From positions 1 to 64,000 of the forward strand of contig JAJZSL010000004.1 in NCBI GenBank assembly GCA_021849805.1: a stretch of 64,000 nt of DNA, in the 5' to 3' direction. A program made the translations under genes and the position numbers. Positions 33,904-42,351 of this stretch are shown one piece after another. A model generated the notes under the pieces. That model did not search any database, was not told the origin of the DNA, and saw nothing but the letters and a program-made list of their open reading frames with translations. Each line of letters opens with the position of its first letter. Within the stretch, counting starts at the first letter, position 1. Source of the stretch: a bacterium (lineage in GTDB: Bacteria > Verrucomicrobiota > Verrucomicrobiia > Chthoniobacterales > UBA6821).

Positions 33904-36483
33904 ATGAGCAGCTCTAAGATCCCCAGTAGAAGTAGTTCCTTTGATTCCAATTATTCCTATCAAAGCGAGGAAGCTCCAAGAGGAAGCCAGAGCAGCATTG
34001 ATGATCAATTTGAAGAACACAATATTGAAGTTCTCAAAGAGCTTCTTCCTCCAAACAGTCCTGGAAGCACCCCCCGTCTAGAGCCATCGAGGAAGTGGTG
34101 GGGTTTTTCTTTACCCTCCCTCTTTTCTCCGAAAACCTCCCCTAAGACCATTACAGAGAGTCGACCTTTTCGAGTGACGACCTCCCTTCGCTCCTGGATC
34201 TTGGGATGGGGAGCTGAGGCCCGGAGAGTGGAAGCGGATCTTCTAGAGGGGATGGAAGCGGTGAGGAGGCAGAGCAAGGCAGCTGCAAGAATAGAGAGCA
34301 TCAACCCACCCGCTCTCGACCCTCAAGCAGAGAAGGCAGCCATTGAAAAAGAGGTCGAGGAGCTTATCAGCGGAGAACTGGCAACCCAAATAGCAGGGAA
34401 AAGCGGAGAACCACTTCCAAGTAGGAAGGAGAGAGTAGCGGCAGAGGATAAACTTAAGGAGGTTATAAAAGATATGGGAGATTATCTCCAAGAAGCTAAG
34501 GGATTTGCTCAGGAGGGGAGAACAACTGGCACATCGGAAAAGATAGCGTCAGCTCAAGTATCCCTCCAGCAAGCCAAAGGGGCATTTGTGGTGATAGTGA
34601 AATCACTGGAAGGAGATACTCTCAATCCTAATAATTTGAAGACTACAAAAGATGCCAAAGATAAACTCACCCAAATGATCACCTCCCTCCACGAGATAGA
34701 AAAAACCCCTGCTCAAGCAGCGAGGGTCCGTAACCAGAGGGCCAATGAGGTTCATGAGGCTATTATCAGGCAATCTCAAGAGACCGTGGAGAGAACTATT
34801 GAATCAATAACCAACTTCTATGAGAAGCAGCTAGGAGGGAAGGAAGATTGGCGAGTGGAGAGAAGACTAGCAGTCTTGGAGCAGAACTACCCAGGAGGGC
34901 ATCTCCTCCCCTGCTTGAAGGAGATCGACTATCATCACTTTGCAATCCCCCTCAGTGGAAGAAATCGAGCCATCATAGCCGCCATCATTAAGAACCACCT
35001 CCAAGAGCCTAGAGTACCGACCACCAACTTAACAATAGAAAAACTCCTCGATGAGAACAACCCGTACCTCCAGGGAGAGAAGATCCTTACTTATAGAGAA
35101 GGGCTAGGACTCCATCTTCTTCCTGCTTCCCAGAGAGAAAGTGAGGAAACGGAAGAGAAAACCATTCAGAAAATTGCTATACTCCTTGGGCAGCAGTATG
35201 GATCCTCTCTAGAGGATAGCTTCTTAGAAGAATTTGCTATAGGGAAGGGGCAACGACTAAGCATTCCTAGCATCCGAAACTTCATAAAGACCGAGCTCCC
35301 CAAAACCCAATTCCTTTCCTTCATCCTTGATGAGAAAAGAGAAGAAGGGACCATTGCCTACAGTAGAGAAGAAGGATTACACCTCCTCCCTCTTTCCGCA
35401 GAAAGTGGCTCCTTAGAGCAGAGAGAGCAGAGTATTGAAGAACTAGCCCAGAAGATGGGAGAGCAATATGGAGAGTACATGGAGGAGAAATTTAGAGAAC
35501 ACTTCGCCATCGAGAAGAACATTCCACTGAGAGTTAGTAACATTAGAACTTTCTTTAAAGAGCAGATCCTCCTTGGAGAAGGAACCATCCTCCCCAGCCC
35601 TCAGGCAGTAGAAGAAGAGTATCATCGGCAACTGAGTGCTCCCCCTGCAGCGGAAGATAAAAATTACTACGCTCCACAAATGGATGACTATAGTAGAGGG
35701 AGAGTGGGAGATAGAGATTTGCGTACTGGTCCTGGAGGAATGTCAGGAGCACTTCCTAATGAGAAAGTTGACAAAGCTCCCCTACTGACAAAAGCCTTCC
35801 TTCATATTTTAGGGAGAATGGCCAGAATCTTCCTGAAAATGGATCCCCAGGTTGGACTAGTAGCCATGGAGAAAACCATCCATAAGAAGATACCTGGAGT
35901 AGCTGGGATCAGCTATGATTGGACTCGTTTTTCTATCAAGATCCATGGGAGAGAGTTCAAGCCTTCAGGAGTCGACTTAGATGAGGAGAGCTTTGCCAAG
36001 GAAATCTCCACCCTCCTTGGGAGAGTGGCACCCACCTCACTACTCCAAGAGCTCAAGATGCTCATGAGTTCTAATGGAAGAACGGCTGGATTTGCAACTG
36101 GGACAAGTCTCGAGAGTGGATTAAATTTAGGAACCAAAGATAATAAACTGCATCCTCGCTCAGAAGTTGTTGATATTGGCTATGAGGAGGGAAAGTTCAA
36201 GCTCAACTACCGCACAGGAGGAGTTTACCTCAAAGGGATTGATATTCCTACAAGGGAAGCAAGACCTTTTGAAGTTCATCTTACTTGGACTAAGGGAGAA
36301 GATAACTTTTTTGATAAGAATCTTGAAGAAGATGTTGATGGAATCCCTGAAGTCTATGGAGCCTATACCTATGCTCTAGAGCCTGACTTAGGAGGGGGGA
36401 AGTCGTTTGAAGATCGCTTTGATATTGAGAGGTCACTGACTGCTTTTGGGAACTTTAAGAATCCTCAAGGCATTTTAGAGTAA
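33904..36483 (+). CDS. Large cytoplasmic or type-III-secreted candidate, unknown
   Basis: 859 residues without a Sec signal. The first 60 are Ser/Pro/Asn-rich and probably disordered (MSSSKIPSRSSSFDSNYSYQ), as in type III effectors. The middle has coiled-coil character. A unit of about 92 residues occurs twice (near 390 and 482: EGLGLHLLP or REEGLHLLPL, then QQYG..LEDSFLEEFAI or EQYG..MEEKFREHFAI, then IRNFIK or IRTFFK), and a weaker third copy with GGHLLP and HHFAIPL lies near 332. The C-terminal 250 residues are globular (FSIKIHGREFKPSGVDLD, TWTKGEDNFFDK). It shares the GC-rich codon use of the preceding gene. Effector status is inference. Confidence 0.6.
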   Translation: MSSSKIPSRSSSFDSNYSYQSEEAPRGSQSSIDDQFEEHNIEVLKELLPPNSPGSTPRLEPSRKWWGFSLPSLFSPKTSPKTITESRPFRVTTSLRSWILGWGAEARRVEADLLEGMEAVRRQSKAAARIESINPPALDPQAEKAAIEKEVEELISGELATQIAGKSGEPLPSRKERVAAEDKLKEVIKDMGDYLQEAKGFAQEGRTTGTSEKIASAQVSLQQAKGAFVVIVKSLEGDTLNPNNLKTTKDAKDKLTQMITSLHEIEKTPAQAARVRNQRANEVHEAIIRQSQETVERTIESITNFYEKQLGGKEDWRVERRLAVLEQNYPGGHLLPCLKEIDYHHFAIPLSGRNRAIIAAIIKNHLQEPRVPTTNLTIEKLLDENNPYLQGEKILTYREGLGLHLLPASQRESEETEEKTIQKIAILLGQQYGSSLEDSFLEEFAIGKGQRLSIPSIRNFIKTELPKTQFLSFILDEKREEGTIAYSREEGLHLLPLSAESGSLEQREQSIEELAQKMGEQYGEYMEEKFREHFAIEKNIPLRVSNIRTFFKEQILLGEGTILPSPQAVEEEYHRQLSAPPAAEDKNYYAPQMDDYSRGRVGDRDLRTGPGGMSGALPNEKVDKAPLLTKAFLHILGRMARIFLKMDPQVGLVAMEKTIHKKIPGVAGISYDWTRFSIKIHGREFKPSGVDLDEESFAKEISTLLGRVAPTSLLQELKMLMSSNGRTAGFATGTSLESGLNLGTKDNKLHPRSEVVDIGYEEGKFKLNYRTGGVYLKGIDIPTREARPFEVHLTWTKGEDNFFDKNLEEDVDGIPEVYGAYTYALEPDLGGGKSFEDRFDIERSLTAFGNFKNPQGILE

Positions 36484-36503
36484 GGAGAAGATTTTTCCCT
36501 TCG

Positions 36504-36638
36504 ATGAGTAAGTCCTCTAGAGAACATCCTCGCTTTGGGAAGTATTTTGCTCAGTCTCCTGACTATAAAGCTCAGCCTCAGAGCATAGAGAAGGAGTATG
36601 TGGATTGGAAGGGGTTTGAGTTGAGGCTTCAGTTTTGA
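36504..36638 (+). CDS. Possible small protein (44 residues)
   Basis: ATG at 36504 to TGA at 36638 encodes a basic, Gln/Lys-rich peptide starting MSKSSREHPRFGKYFAQSP and ending FELRLQF. AAGGAG lies 15 bases upstream of the ATG, a longer spacing than usual. It starts 21 bases after the 859-residue gene and shares its strand. It could be a genuine small protein or the remnant of a longer gene; no homologue comes to mind. Confidence 0.35.
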   Translation: MSKSSREHPRFGKYFAQSPDYKAQPQSIEKEYVDWKGFELRLQF

Positions 36639-36664
36639 TACCTTTCATCAAGGAAGGTCTCGAA

Positions 36665-37522
36665 TCAAGAAATCAGAAAACTCTTTAGTAACTCGATGGC
36701 AAGAATATCTTCTTTGAGATCCTTCCCTTTAGGTGTTTCTAAAATTTTAGGAATTTTTTGGAATTCAGGAGCATTGATGATCCAACGAAAAGTCTCTATT
36801 CCTATTTTTCCATGCTCTTGATCTCCAAGGTTAGCATGGCGATCAACGTGAGAACCAAGTGCTGTTTTCGACTCGTTAAGATGAAGAAGAGCAAGCTGAT
36901 TGAGACCAAGGACCTCTTCAAAGTGTTTCATGACTTTTTCAATGCCATGCTCCTTGCTAATATCATAACCAGCAGCAAAAACATGAGCCGTATCAAGACA
37001 GACAGCAAGACGCTCTGGAGACTGAACTTTTAATAAAATCTGAGCAAGTTCTTCAAATCGAGCCCCAAGAGAGCTTCCCTGGCCAGCTGTTGTTTCCAGT
37101 GCAATATGCGTTTTGATCTTCGGATAGGTAGCATGAATCGTGTTGAGGCTTTCAATCACACAACAAAGACCATGATCAATACCAGCACCAAGGTGTGATC
37201 CAGGGTGGAGGACGAGGTAGGGAATTTCAAGTTGGTCACAGCGCATGAGTTCTTCTCCTAGAGAGCGAAGTGATTTTTGGTGATTTTCTGATTTTTCAAC
37301 ACCCAAGTTAATAAGATATCCAGCATGAGCAACGATCATTTCTAGTTTTTCTCTTCCTGGATGCTTCTTGAAACAAGCGATTTCCTCTTCCATCAGTGGT
37401 TTGGCAAACCATTGCATGTTATTTTTCACAAAAATTTGCATGACACTACAACCAATTCCTAAAGCACGATCGATAGCTCGAGTGATGCCACCAACTGTAG
37501 GAATATGAGAACCAAGAAGCAT
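36665..37522 (-). CDS. nfo: Endonuclease IV (AP endonuclease)
   Basis: It cleaves DNA at abasic sites during base-excision repair. The start is set at MLLGSHIPTVGG (37522), the family N-terminus; the longest frame adds 16 residues from a GTG. The TIM-barrel zinc-site blocks are VAHAGYLINLG, YLVLHPGSHLGAG, HIALETTAGQGSSLG, LAVCLDTAHVFAAGYD, LLHLNESKTALGSHVDRHANLGDQ-like text and ILETPKG. The 285-residue length is typical. The downstream (3') side abuts the small ORF; the upstream side faces the repeat field. Confidence 0.95.
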   Translation of the reverse strand: MLLGSHIPTVGGITRAIDRALGIGCSVMQIFVKNNMQWFAKPLMEEEIACFKKHPGREKLEMIVAHAGYLINLGVEKSENHQKSLRSLGEELMRCDQLEIPYLVLHPGSHLGAGIDHGLCCVIESLNTIHATYPKIKTHIALETTAGQGSSLGARFEELAQILLKVQSPERLAVCLDTAHVFAAGYDISKEHGIEKVMKHFEEVLGLNQLALLHLNESKTALGSHVDRHANLGDQEHGKIGIETFRWIINAPEFQKIPKILETPKGKDLKEDILAIELLKSFLIS

Positions 37523-37662
37523 AAAAAATAGAACAAAACGATTGGAGTCCCAAGAGAGAGGATAGGTCACTTGGGATCATGCTATTCTATCACTACTCTC
37601 CAAAATAAAAATGATCAATTGAAGATCACTCCTCGAGAGAAGCCCCTTCCATCTTAATTGCC

Positions 37663-37757
37663 GTCATTGCGTTCTCTTATTGTCATTGGGCGCTCTTATT
37701 GTCATTGGGCGCTCTTATTGTCATTGGGCGCTCTTATTGTCATTGGGCGCTCTTATT
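37663..37757 (+). repeat. 19-bp tandem repeat, five units
   Basis: Units of GTCATTGGGCGCTCTTATT follow each other without spacers; units 2-5 are identical and the first differs at three bases. There is no spacer structure, so it is not CRISPR. Likely a minisatellite-type array open to copy-number change. Confidence 0.95.
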
Positions 37758-37775
37758 GTTATTCCGACCCCTTTT

Positions 37776-37871
37776 CCGTCATTCCTGCGGAGGCAGGAAT
37801 CCAGGAGAGTATGGCTGCAGTGTCGATGATTTTATAAGGAAAACGGCAGGATGTTTCTTTTTTTTGAAAAA
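37776..37871 (+). repeat. Dispersed repeat with GCGGGAAT-type palindromic head, copy A
   Basis: The head CGTCATTCCTGCGGAGGCAG is a hairpin that continues GGAATCCAGGAG. About 75 further bases (through GATGATTTTATAA and AACGGCA) match the copy at 58623-58717 at roughly four positions in five. The head belongs to the widespread ATTCCC-N8-GGGAAT class of bacterial intergenic repeats. Confidence 0.8.
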
Positions 37872-37994
37872 CGGTGAGAACTTTAAATAGGAAAAGAAAA
37901 AAGACAAAAAGGAGGAAAACAATGCCGATTTTTTAAGAAAAATCTTTTTGAAAGCTTTTCTAAAAGAGCTTCCGATACTGATCTAGAAGGCTTT

Positions 37995-38022
37995 CTGGAT
38001 TCCCGCCTTCGCGGGAATGACG
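37995..38022 (-). repeat. Inverted palindromic repeat head
   Basis: CTGGATTCCCGCCTTCGCGG and the following GAATGACG form the inverse of the head at 37776, making the two an inverted pair about 250 bases apart. Further GGGAATGACG and GGAATGACG fragments follow to about 38130. Confidence 0.75.
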
Positions 38023-38323
38023 AAAAGGGAGCGGGAATGACGAAAAAAGGAGCAACAACAACAGAGAAGGGAGTGAGAATAATGAAAAGAGAAGGGGAAT
38101 GACGGTAAGAGAAGAGGAATGACGCTGTGTGAAGTGAGTAAAAAGACTAAAAAAGAGATCGCTGCTTTTTGAAAAAATGCTCACTCATGACATAAGAGGC
38201 AACGTCCACCATGAGAGGAAACCTCATCAACTTTTATTTCAAATTTATTTTGGAGAAGAATGCTATTCTAGCAATATTCTCCTTCTCCATCGCTAGAGCG
38301 TTTTCAATTTAATACACGCTATA

Positions 38324-38481
38324 GTCAAATTACTTAGAAAGTAGAGGAGAGAGTGCAGAGATTTTTAAAAAAGGCAAGGCCGAAGACCGAGCGCTATCTC
38401 AACGATAAGGTGATGGGAGGAGAACGCTGCATTTTTTAAATAAGATCACGTCCATTTCCTGTCATTTCTAAGTAATTTGAC
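38324..38481 (+). mobile_element. 158-bp MITE-like repeat, copy 2
   Basis: It has the same length and orientation as copy 1 at 3691, with the same terminal inverted repeats (GTCAAATTACTTAGAAA... / ...ATTTCTAAGTAATTTGAC). GCTATA is found immediately on both sides (38318-38323 and 38482-38487), a likely target-site duplication. It lies 117 bases beyond the secretin stop. Confidence 0.88.
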
Positions 38482-38598
38482 GCTATATCTGCGGTAGATA
38501 GGCACTACGCTCCTGCTTATCTCCTCAAGTAGGAGGATAAGGTGTTAGGGCTGCTCCTCTTTTTTTCTAAGGCATGAGCTACTCTATTTAAAGTGCTA

Positions 38599-40752
38599 CT
38601 AGTCATCTAATGAAATAGAGGATGGCAGCTCAATATTTGGTGTGCTCGAGCTCTTTTTTTGTTGTTTTGGAGGAGGTAACGAAGAGAAAGTAATCGTTGT
38701 TTTTTGTTGTTTCTGAGGTTTGCTTTGAGGAGTAGTGAGTTTTGTTGGCTCACTGCTCATGAGTGTTACTGAAGCATTGGTAGGAGTAGGAAGAGGAGAG
38801 AAAGAAGGGAGAACATTCTCCATTTTTTCTGTTTCAAGAGCATTCTCAACAGTAGGAGAAGGTTTAAAATATTCGCTGTAATCTCCTAAGTTCTTTGAGT
38901 TGACTTCAACAATACGAGGAGTAATTACAAAAATACGCTCGACAACCTCTTTGGCACTTGATTTCACTCCAAAGAGGAAATTGGCAATAGGGATCTTGCG
39001 CAGCCATGGATATCCACTAGCATCTTTGTGATTGACTTTTTTGTAGAGCCCTCCAATGAGGAGACTCTGATCTTCACGTACTACAGACTGTGTGGTCAGC
39101 AGTGACTCATCCACAGTAGGCAAGGTGCCTACAGATTGAGGAGTTGATTTGCCATCTTGGATCTGGACTTGGAGATAAATACGCGTTTCACCATGATGGA
39201 AGGTCACATGGGGAACCACTTGGAGACTCAATCCAACACTCACGTTGTATAGGTTACTCACATATTGCCCAACGGAATTGACATAGAAGGTTTCTTGGTT
39301 ATTAATCATCGCTCCAAAATTATCAAGGGTCAAAATCGTAGGACGAGAAAGGACTTTGGCTTTATTTTCACCGCTGAGAGCATTAATGGCAGCTGTTACA
39401 GCAGCCGTACCAAAGACACCACTGAGTCCCAAATTAGCTGGAGGAGAAAGGGGAGCAGACTGAGCCACTCCTCCTAAAGTCACTGTATTCGTGCCACTTG
39501 TCCATGTGCCTGTATTCACACCCAGTTTGTTGAGACCGAGTGTCCGTGCAGCTCCGAGTTCTAAATCAACAATCGCTGCAGAAATTTCAATAATACGTAC
39601 AGGAACATCCAGCTTACGAATAGCAGCTTCATAGAGCGGCATATTGGCTCGAATATCACGAATGACCACGGCATTTCGTCTTACATCAGCAGTAATCATG
39701 GCATAGGTCCAATCAGAACCAGGACCTCCACTTGGATTTTTAGGAAGCAGAGGACTCTCCGAAGATGGAGGCATGCCATCAGCAGTTTCTCCATTATTAC
39801 CGGCAGCTTGAGGGCCTTGTTGAGATGTAGGAGGTAGAATTCCTGTGCTCTGATTGGGTGCGGCCATTTGATTAGGCTGACCTAGAGTATTGAGTGAGCC
39901 ATTGACATTTCTCCCAATAGAATTTCTTCCATTAGCATTATTGCCTCCACCTCCTCCCACTGTGATTCCAAAGCCCCAGATCAATTGCCTCAACGTCGTG
40001 GCTACTCCACGTACCGTCGCTCCTGCAGGACCTCCCACATTGACATCATACGCCCAAGCATTGTTCAGTGGGAAAACTTCTATCACGGTTTCTCCATTAT
40101 TGTGAAACTGTGTTTCATTATCCATGGAGTTGAGTAGTTGCTCCGTGAGCTCAATATACTTTGGAATACCAGAGAGAGTTACCATTCCAGAGTCTTTGAT
40201 TTTTTCAACACGTCCATCGGAAGAAATAAAACCACTTGTTTTCATCATAGCAAGTGCTGCATCAGCCTTGACAAAACGGAGCGGTTTGACAACTAAGTTG
40301 ACTTCTTGGTTGCTAGCAATGTAGAGCAGGCCATTGACGTAGAACCAACTCAATCCATAAGCTTTAGAAATCTGAGCAAGAAAAGAAGGTGGAGATTGAT
40401 CAAGAAAGCTGCCGCTGATTTCACCATGAACTTGTGGGCTAACATGAACACGAATACCTTGTTGGTTGCCAAAATCGACAAGTAACTCAGCGATAGAGCG
40501 ATTCTGAGCAACAATAGTAAAAGTGGGTGTTCGCCAAGGAATACGACTAGCCTCCATCTCAGAGCGTGTCTCATTGATAACATCATAAGCAGAAGCAATC
40601 GAAGGGGCAGTCTCAAGAAGATGATTCAGTTCTTGAGCAGGAAGTGCTAGCCCTATTAAGAAAAAAACTCCACTAGAGATCATTCCAGCTCTCAATGAAA
40701 TAGAGTTAAAAATTTTTTTCAAAATGGTTTTTAAAGAAACGAGGGTGCACAA
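38599..40752 (-). CDS. sctC: Type III secretion outer-membrane secretin (SctC/YscC type)
   Basis: This forms the outer-membrane ring of the injectisome. A signal region (MISSGVFFLIGLALPAQE) is followed by ring-building domains with GISG-like text (VHGEISGSFLDQSPPSFL) and KAYGLSWFYVNGLLYIAS, the SctC N-domain hallmark. Then come an N1 domain (IKDSGMVTLSGIPKYIEL), a Gly/Asn-rich linker (about 265-340), and the secretin core (AKVLSRPTILTLDNFGAMI; DQSLLIGGLYKK; RIFVITPRIVEV). The tail of about 100 residues is Ser/Thr/Pro-rich. The start is uncertain: TTG 40752 gives a basic n-region, ATG 40683 a shorter one. A type II GspD is less likely because of the N-terminal pattern. Confidence 0.82.
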   Translation of the reverse strand: MCTLVSLKTILKKIFNSISLRAGMISSGVFFLIGLALPAQELNHLLETAPSIASAYDVINETRSEMEASRIPWRTPTFTIVAQNRSIAELLVDFGNQQGIRVHVSPQVHGEISGSFLDQSPPSFLAQISKAYGLSWFYVNGLLYIASNQEVNLVVKPLRFVKADAALAMMKTSGFISSDGRVEKIKDSGMVTLSGIPKYIELTEQLLNSMDNETQFHNNGETVIEVFPLNNAWAYDVNVGGPAGATVRGVATTLRQLIWGFGITVGGGGGNNANGRNSIGRNVNGSLNTLGQPNQMAAPNQSTGILPPTSQQGPQAAGNNGETADGMPPSSESPLLPKNPSGGPGSDWTYAMITADVRRNAVVIRDIRANMPLYEAAIRKLDVPVRIIEISAAIVDLELGAARTLGLNKLGVNTGTWTSGTNTVTLGGVAQSAPLSPPANLGLSGVFGTAAVTAAINALSGENKAKVLSRPTILTLDNFGAMINNQETFYVNSVGQYVSNLYNVSVGLSLQVVPHVTFHHGETRIYLQVQIQDGKSTPQSVGTLPTVDESLLTTQSVVREDQSLLIGGLYKKVNHKDASGYPWLRKIPIANFLFGVKSSAKEVVERIFVITPRIVEVNSKNLGDYSEYFKPSPTVENALETEKMENVLPSFSPLPTPTNASVTLMSSEPTKLTTPQSKPQKQQKTTITFSSLPPPKQQKKSSSTPNIELPSSISLDD

Positions 40753-40914
40753 TGATTTCTATTCTTCTATAAGGGGAGAAGAGCAGTAAATTCAGCAAGC
40801 AAGAGTAGCGCTACTCCAAATCAATCTGAAAGCAAAAAAGGTAATCATTTTTCATTCTCGATGGATCATCGAACGAATTTTATTTTTTCTTCTTGAGCCT
40901 CCAACTATTTTATC
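40753..40914. promoter_or_regulatory. Divergent promoter region of sctC and yggS-type gene
   Basis: 162 AT-rich bases separate two divergent starts and must contain promoters for both. No clear consensus hexamer pair or operator is seen. Confidence 0.3.
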
Positions 40915-41646
40915 ATGAACATTAAAAGTGTTGTCTCCATGTTGTCTCAAAATATTAGCTCTGTGCGGGAGAAGATTGCTGCTGCTGCCAAGCGCTCTGC
41001 GCGGAGTGCTGCTGATGTAGAGCTTGTTGTTGTTTCTAAAAAGCGCTCTGCGGAAGAAATAAGAGAAGTGCTTGAGTCTGGAGTGACTCTCTTTGCTGAG
41101 AGTCGTTTACAAGAAGCCCTTGAAAAAATACCTCTTCTTCCTTCACGGTTACATTGGCATTTCATTGGCCATCTTCAAAAAAATAAATTACGAAAATTAC
41201 TTCCTCTCTTTGAGCTATTTCATGGTCTTGATAACCTAGAGCTTGCTCAGAGCATGAATCGTGTGGCGGAGGAATTAGGACTCTTCCCTCGTGTTCTACT
41301 AGAAGTTAATATAGCTGGAGAGAGCACGAAGTATGGCTTCTCTCCACGAATATTAGAATGTTCTCTAGAAAAACTCTTAAGTCTCTCTCGCGTACAAGTA
41401 GAAGGATTGATGACCATGGCTCCTCTGACTAAGGATCCTGAGCAAACAAGGCCTTTCTTTCAACAATTGCGTCTACTACGAGATCAGCTTGCTCAAAGAG
41501 CAGGTATTCCTCTCTCAGTGCTTTCTATGGGCATGAGTCAGGATTATGAAGTCGCCATTGAAGAAGGAGCAACTCTAGTACGTCTTGGCACTGCTATTTT
41601 TCAAGAAGAGCATCATCGAGTTGAGATGGAGCAGGAGAGAAGATAA
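40915..41646 (+). CDS. YggS/PLPBP-family pyridoxal-phosphate homeostasis protein
   Basis: A single-domain TIM-barrel PLP protein. Motifs: ELVVVSKKRS with the PLP lysine, FAESRLQEALEKI, LHWHFIGHLQKNKLRKLL, VLLEVNIAGESTKYGF, VEGLMTMAPL, LSMGMSQDYEVAIEEGATLVRLGTAIF. These proteins buffer PLP and have no known catalytic turnover. MNIKSVVSML is the listed start; an ATG nine codons in would give the more usual N-terminus. The membrane-protein gene follows after nine bases. Confidence 0.93.
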   Translation: MNIKSVVSMLSQNISSVREKIAAAAKRSARSAADVELVVVSKKRSAEEIREVLESGVTLFAESRLQEALEKIPLLPSRLHWHFIGHLQKNKLRKLLPLFELFHGLDNLELAQSMNRVAEELGLFPRVLLEVNIAGESTKYGFSPRILECSLEKLLSLSRVQVEGLMTMAPLTKDPEQTRPFFQQLRLLRDQLAQRAGIPLSVLSMGMSQDYEVAIEEGATLVRLGTAIFQEEHHRVEMEQERR

Positions 41647-41655
41647 CTTAAAAAA

Positions 41656-42351
41656 ATGATCACTCCTTCCCTACCTTCTCTATTTTTATGGCTCTTGACG
41701 ATGTTTCTCCTCCAAAAAAAAGTTCGTAAAAATCGTTTTTTTACTTCTCTACTCCCTCTCTTTTTCCTATTTGGGAGCCTGCTCACAGTACTTTTTTTTC
41801 TTCCACCCATGGGACCTTTTGTCGCCAAATGGATAGAGAGTTTGATGAAGAATATGAGCATTCCCCTTCTTGGAATCCTTTTCTTACGCTTGATAGAGGA
41901 AATTTTCTCCTGCACATTGCTAAACTCAAAGGATTGGCGAGCTATTTGGTTCTCTGGTGCTTCTTTCTCGTTATTTCTCTACCCTGCTGCTCTGGGACTT
42001 GGTCCTCTTGATCCCTATTCTTGGGGGTGGGGCTATGGATCATTTTTTATAGCTATTGCACTACTAACAGCCATCCTTCTGATCACTAAAAATCGATTTT
42101 CCATTCTCCTGCTCTTGACTATTGCTTGCTTTGAAGTTCAGCTCGAACCCTCTAAAAATTTCTGGGATTATCTTCTTGATCCCATCTACGGCACGCTAGC
42201 TCTGATGATGAGTTTGTACTCTCTTTTTAACGATGACTCTTCAGGTCAGGAAGAGAAGGGGAGGACGTGCCTTCTTCGATCAGCAAATCTTGATGGAAGA
42301 GATAAGGAGCAATGTTTCCCAACATCATTGCTTTTGTTTCTTGAGCGTTGA
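41656..42351 (+). CDS. Multi-pass membrane protein, unknown
   Basis: 231 residues with six or so hydrophobic helices (LPSLFLWLLTMFLL, FFTSLLPLFFLFGSLLTVLFFL, WFSGASFSLFLYPAALGL, YGSFFIAIALLTAILLI, FSILLLLTIACF, TLALMMSLYSLF). No family is recognised. The C-terminal 40 residues are hydrophilic and are encoded opposite the 3' end of the ArnT-like gene; the two coding regions overlap tail-to-tail by 125 bases. Placed directly behind the YggS-type gene, where a YggT-like membrane protein is common, although the sequence does not look like YggT. Confidence 0.65.
   Translation: MITPSLPSLFLWLLTMFLLQKKVRKNRFFTSLLPLFFLFGSLLTVLFFLPPMGPFVAKWIESLMKNMSIPLLGILFLRLIEEIFSCTLLNSKDWRAIWFSGASFSLFLYPAALGLGPLDPYSWGWGYGSFFIAIALLTAILLITKNRFSILLLLTIACFEVQLEPSKNFWDYLLDPIYGTLALMMSLYSLFNDDSSGQEEKGRTCLLRSANLDGRDKEQCFPTSLLLFLER

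Larger units (their letters stand above)
37571..38598. other. Repeat-rich intergenic field, about 1 kb
   Basis: There is no convincing gene between nfo and the secretin gene. It contains a five-unit 19-bp tandem array, two arms of a GCGGGAAT-type palindromic repeat, purine-rich gaatgacg-bearing text (38020-38140), one MITE copy and a CTCCTCAAGTAGGAG hairpin near 38521. Short frames here coincide with the tandem repeat and are not believed. Confidence 0.7.

Noticed and set aside
37663-37757. CRISPR array
   Set aside because: The repeats are contiguous 19-mers with no spacers, and no cas genes are present.
37699-37890. 63-codon ORF
   Set aside because: It is a translation of the tandem array and the palindromic repeat, with no start signal.
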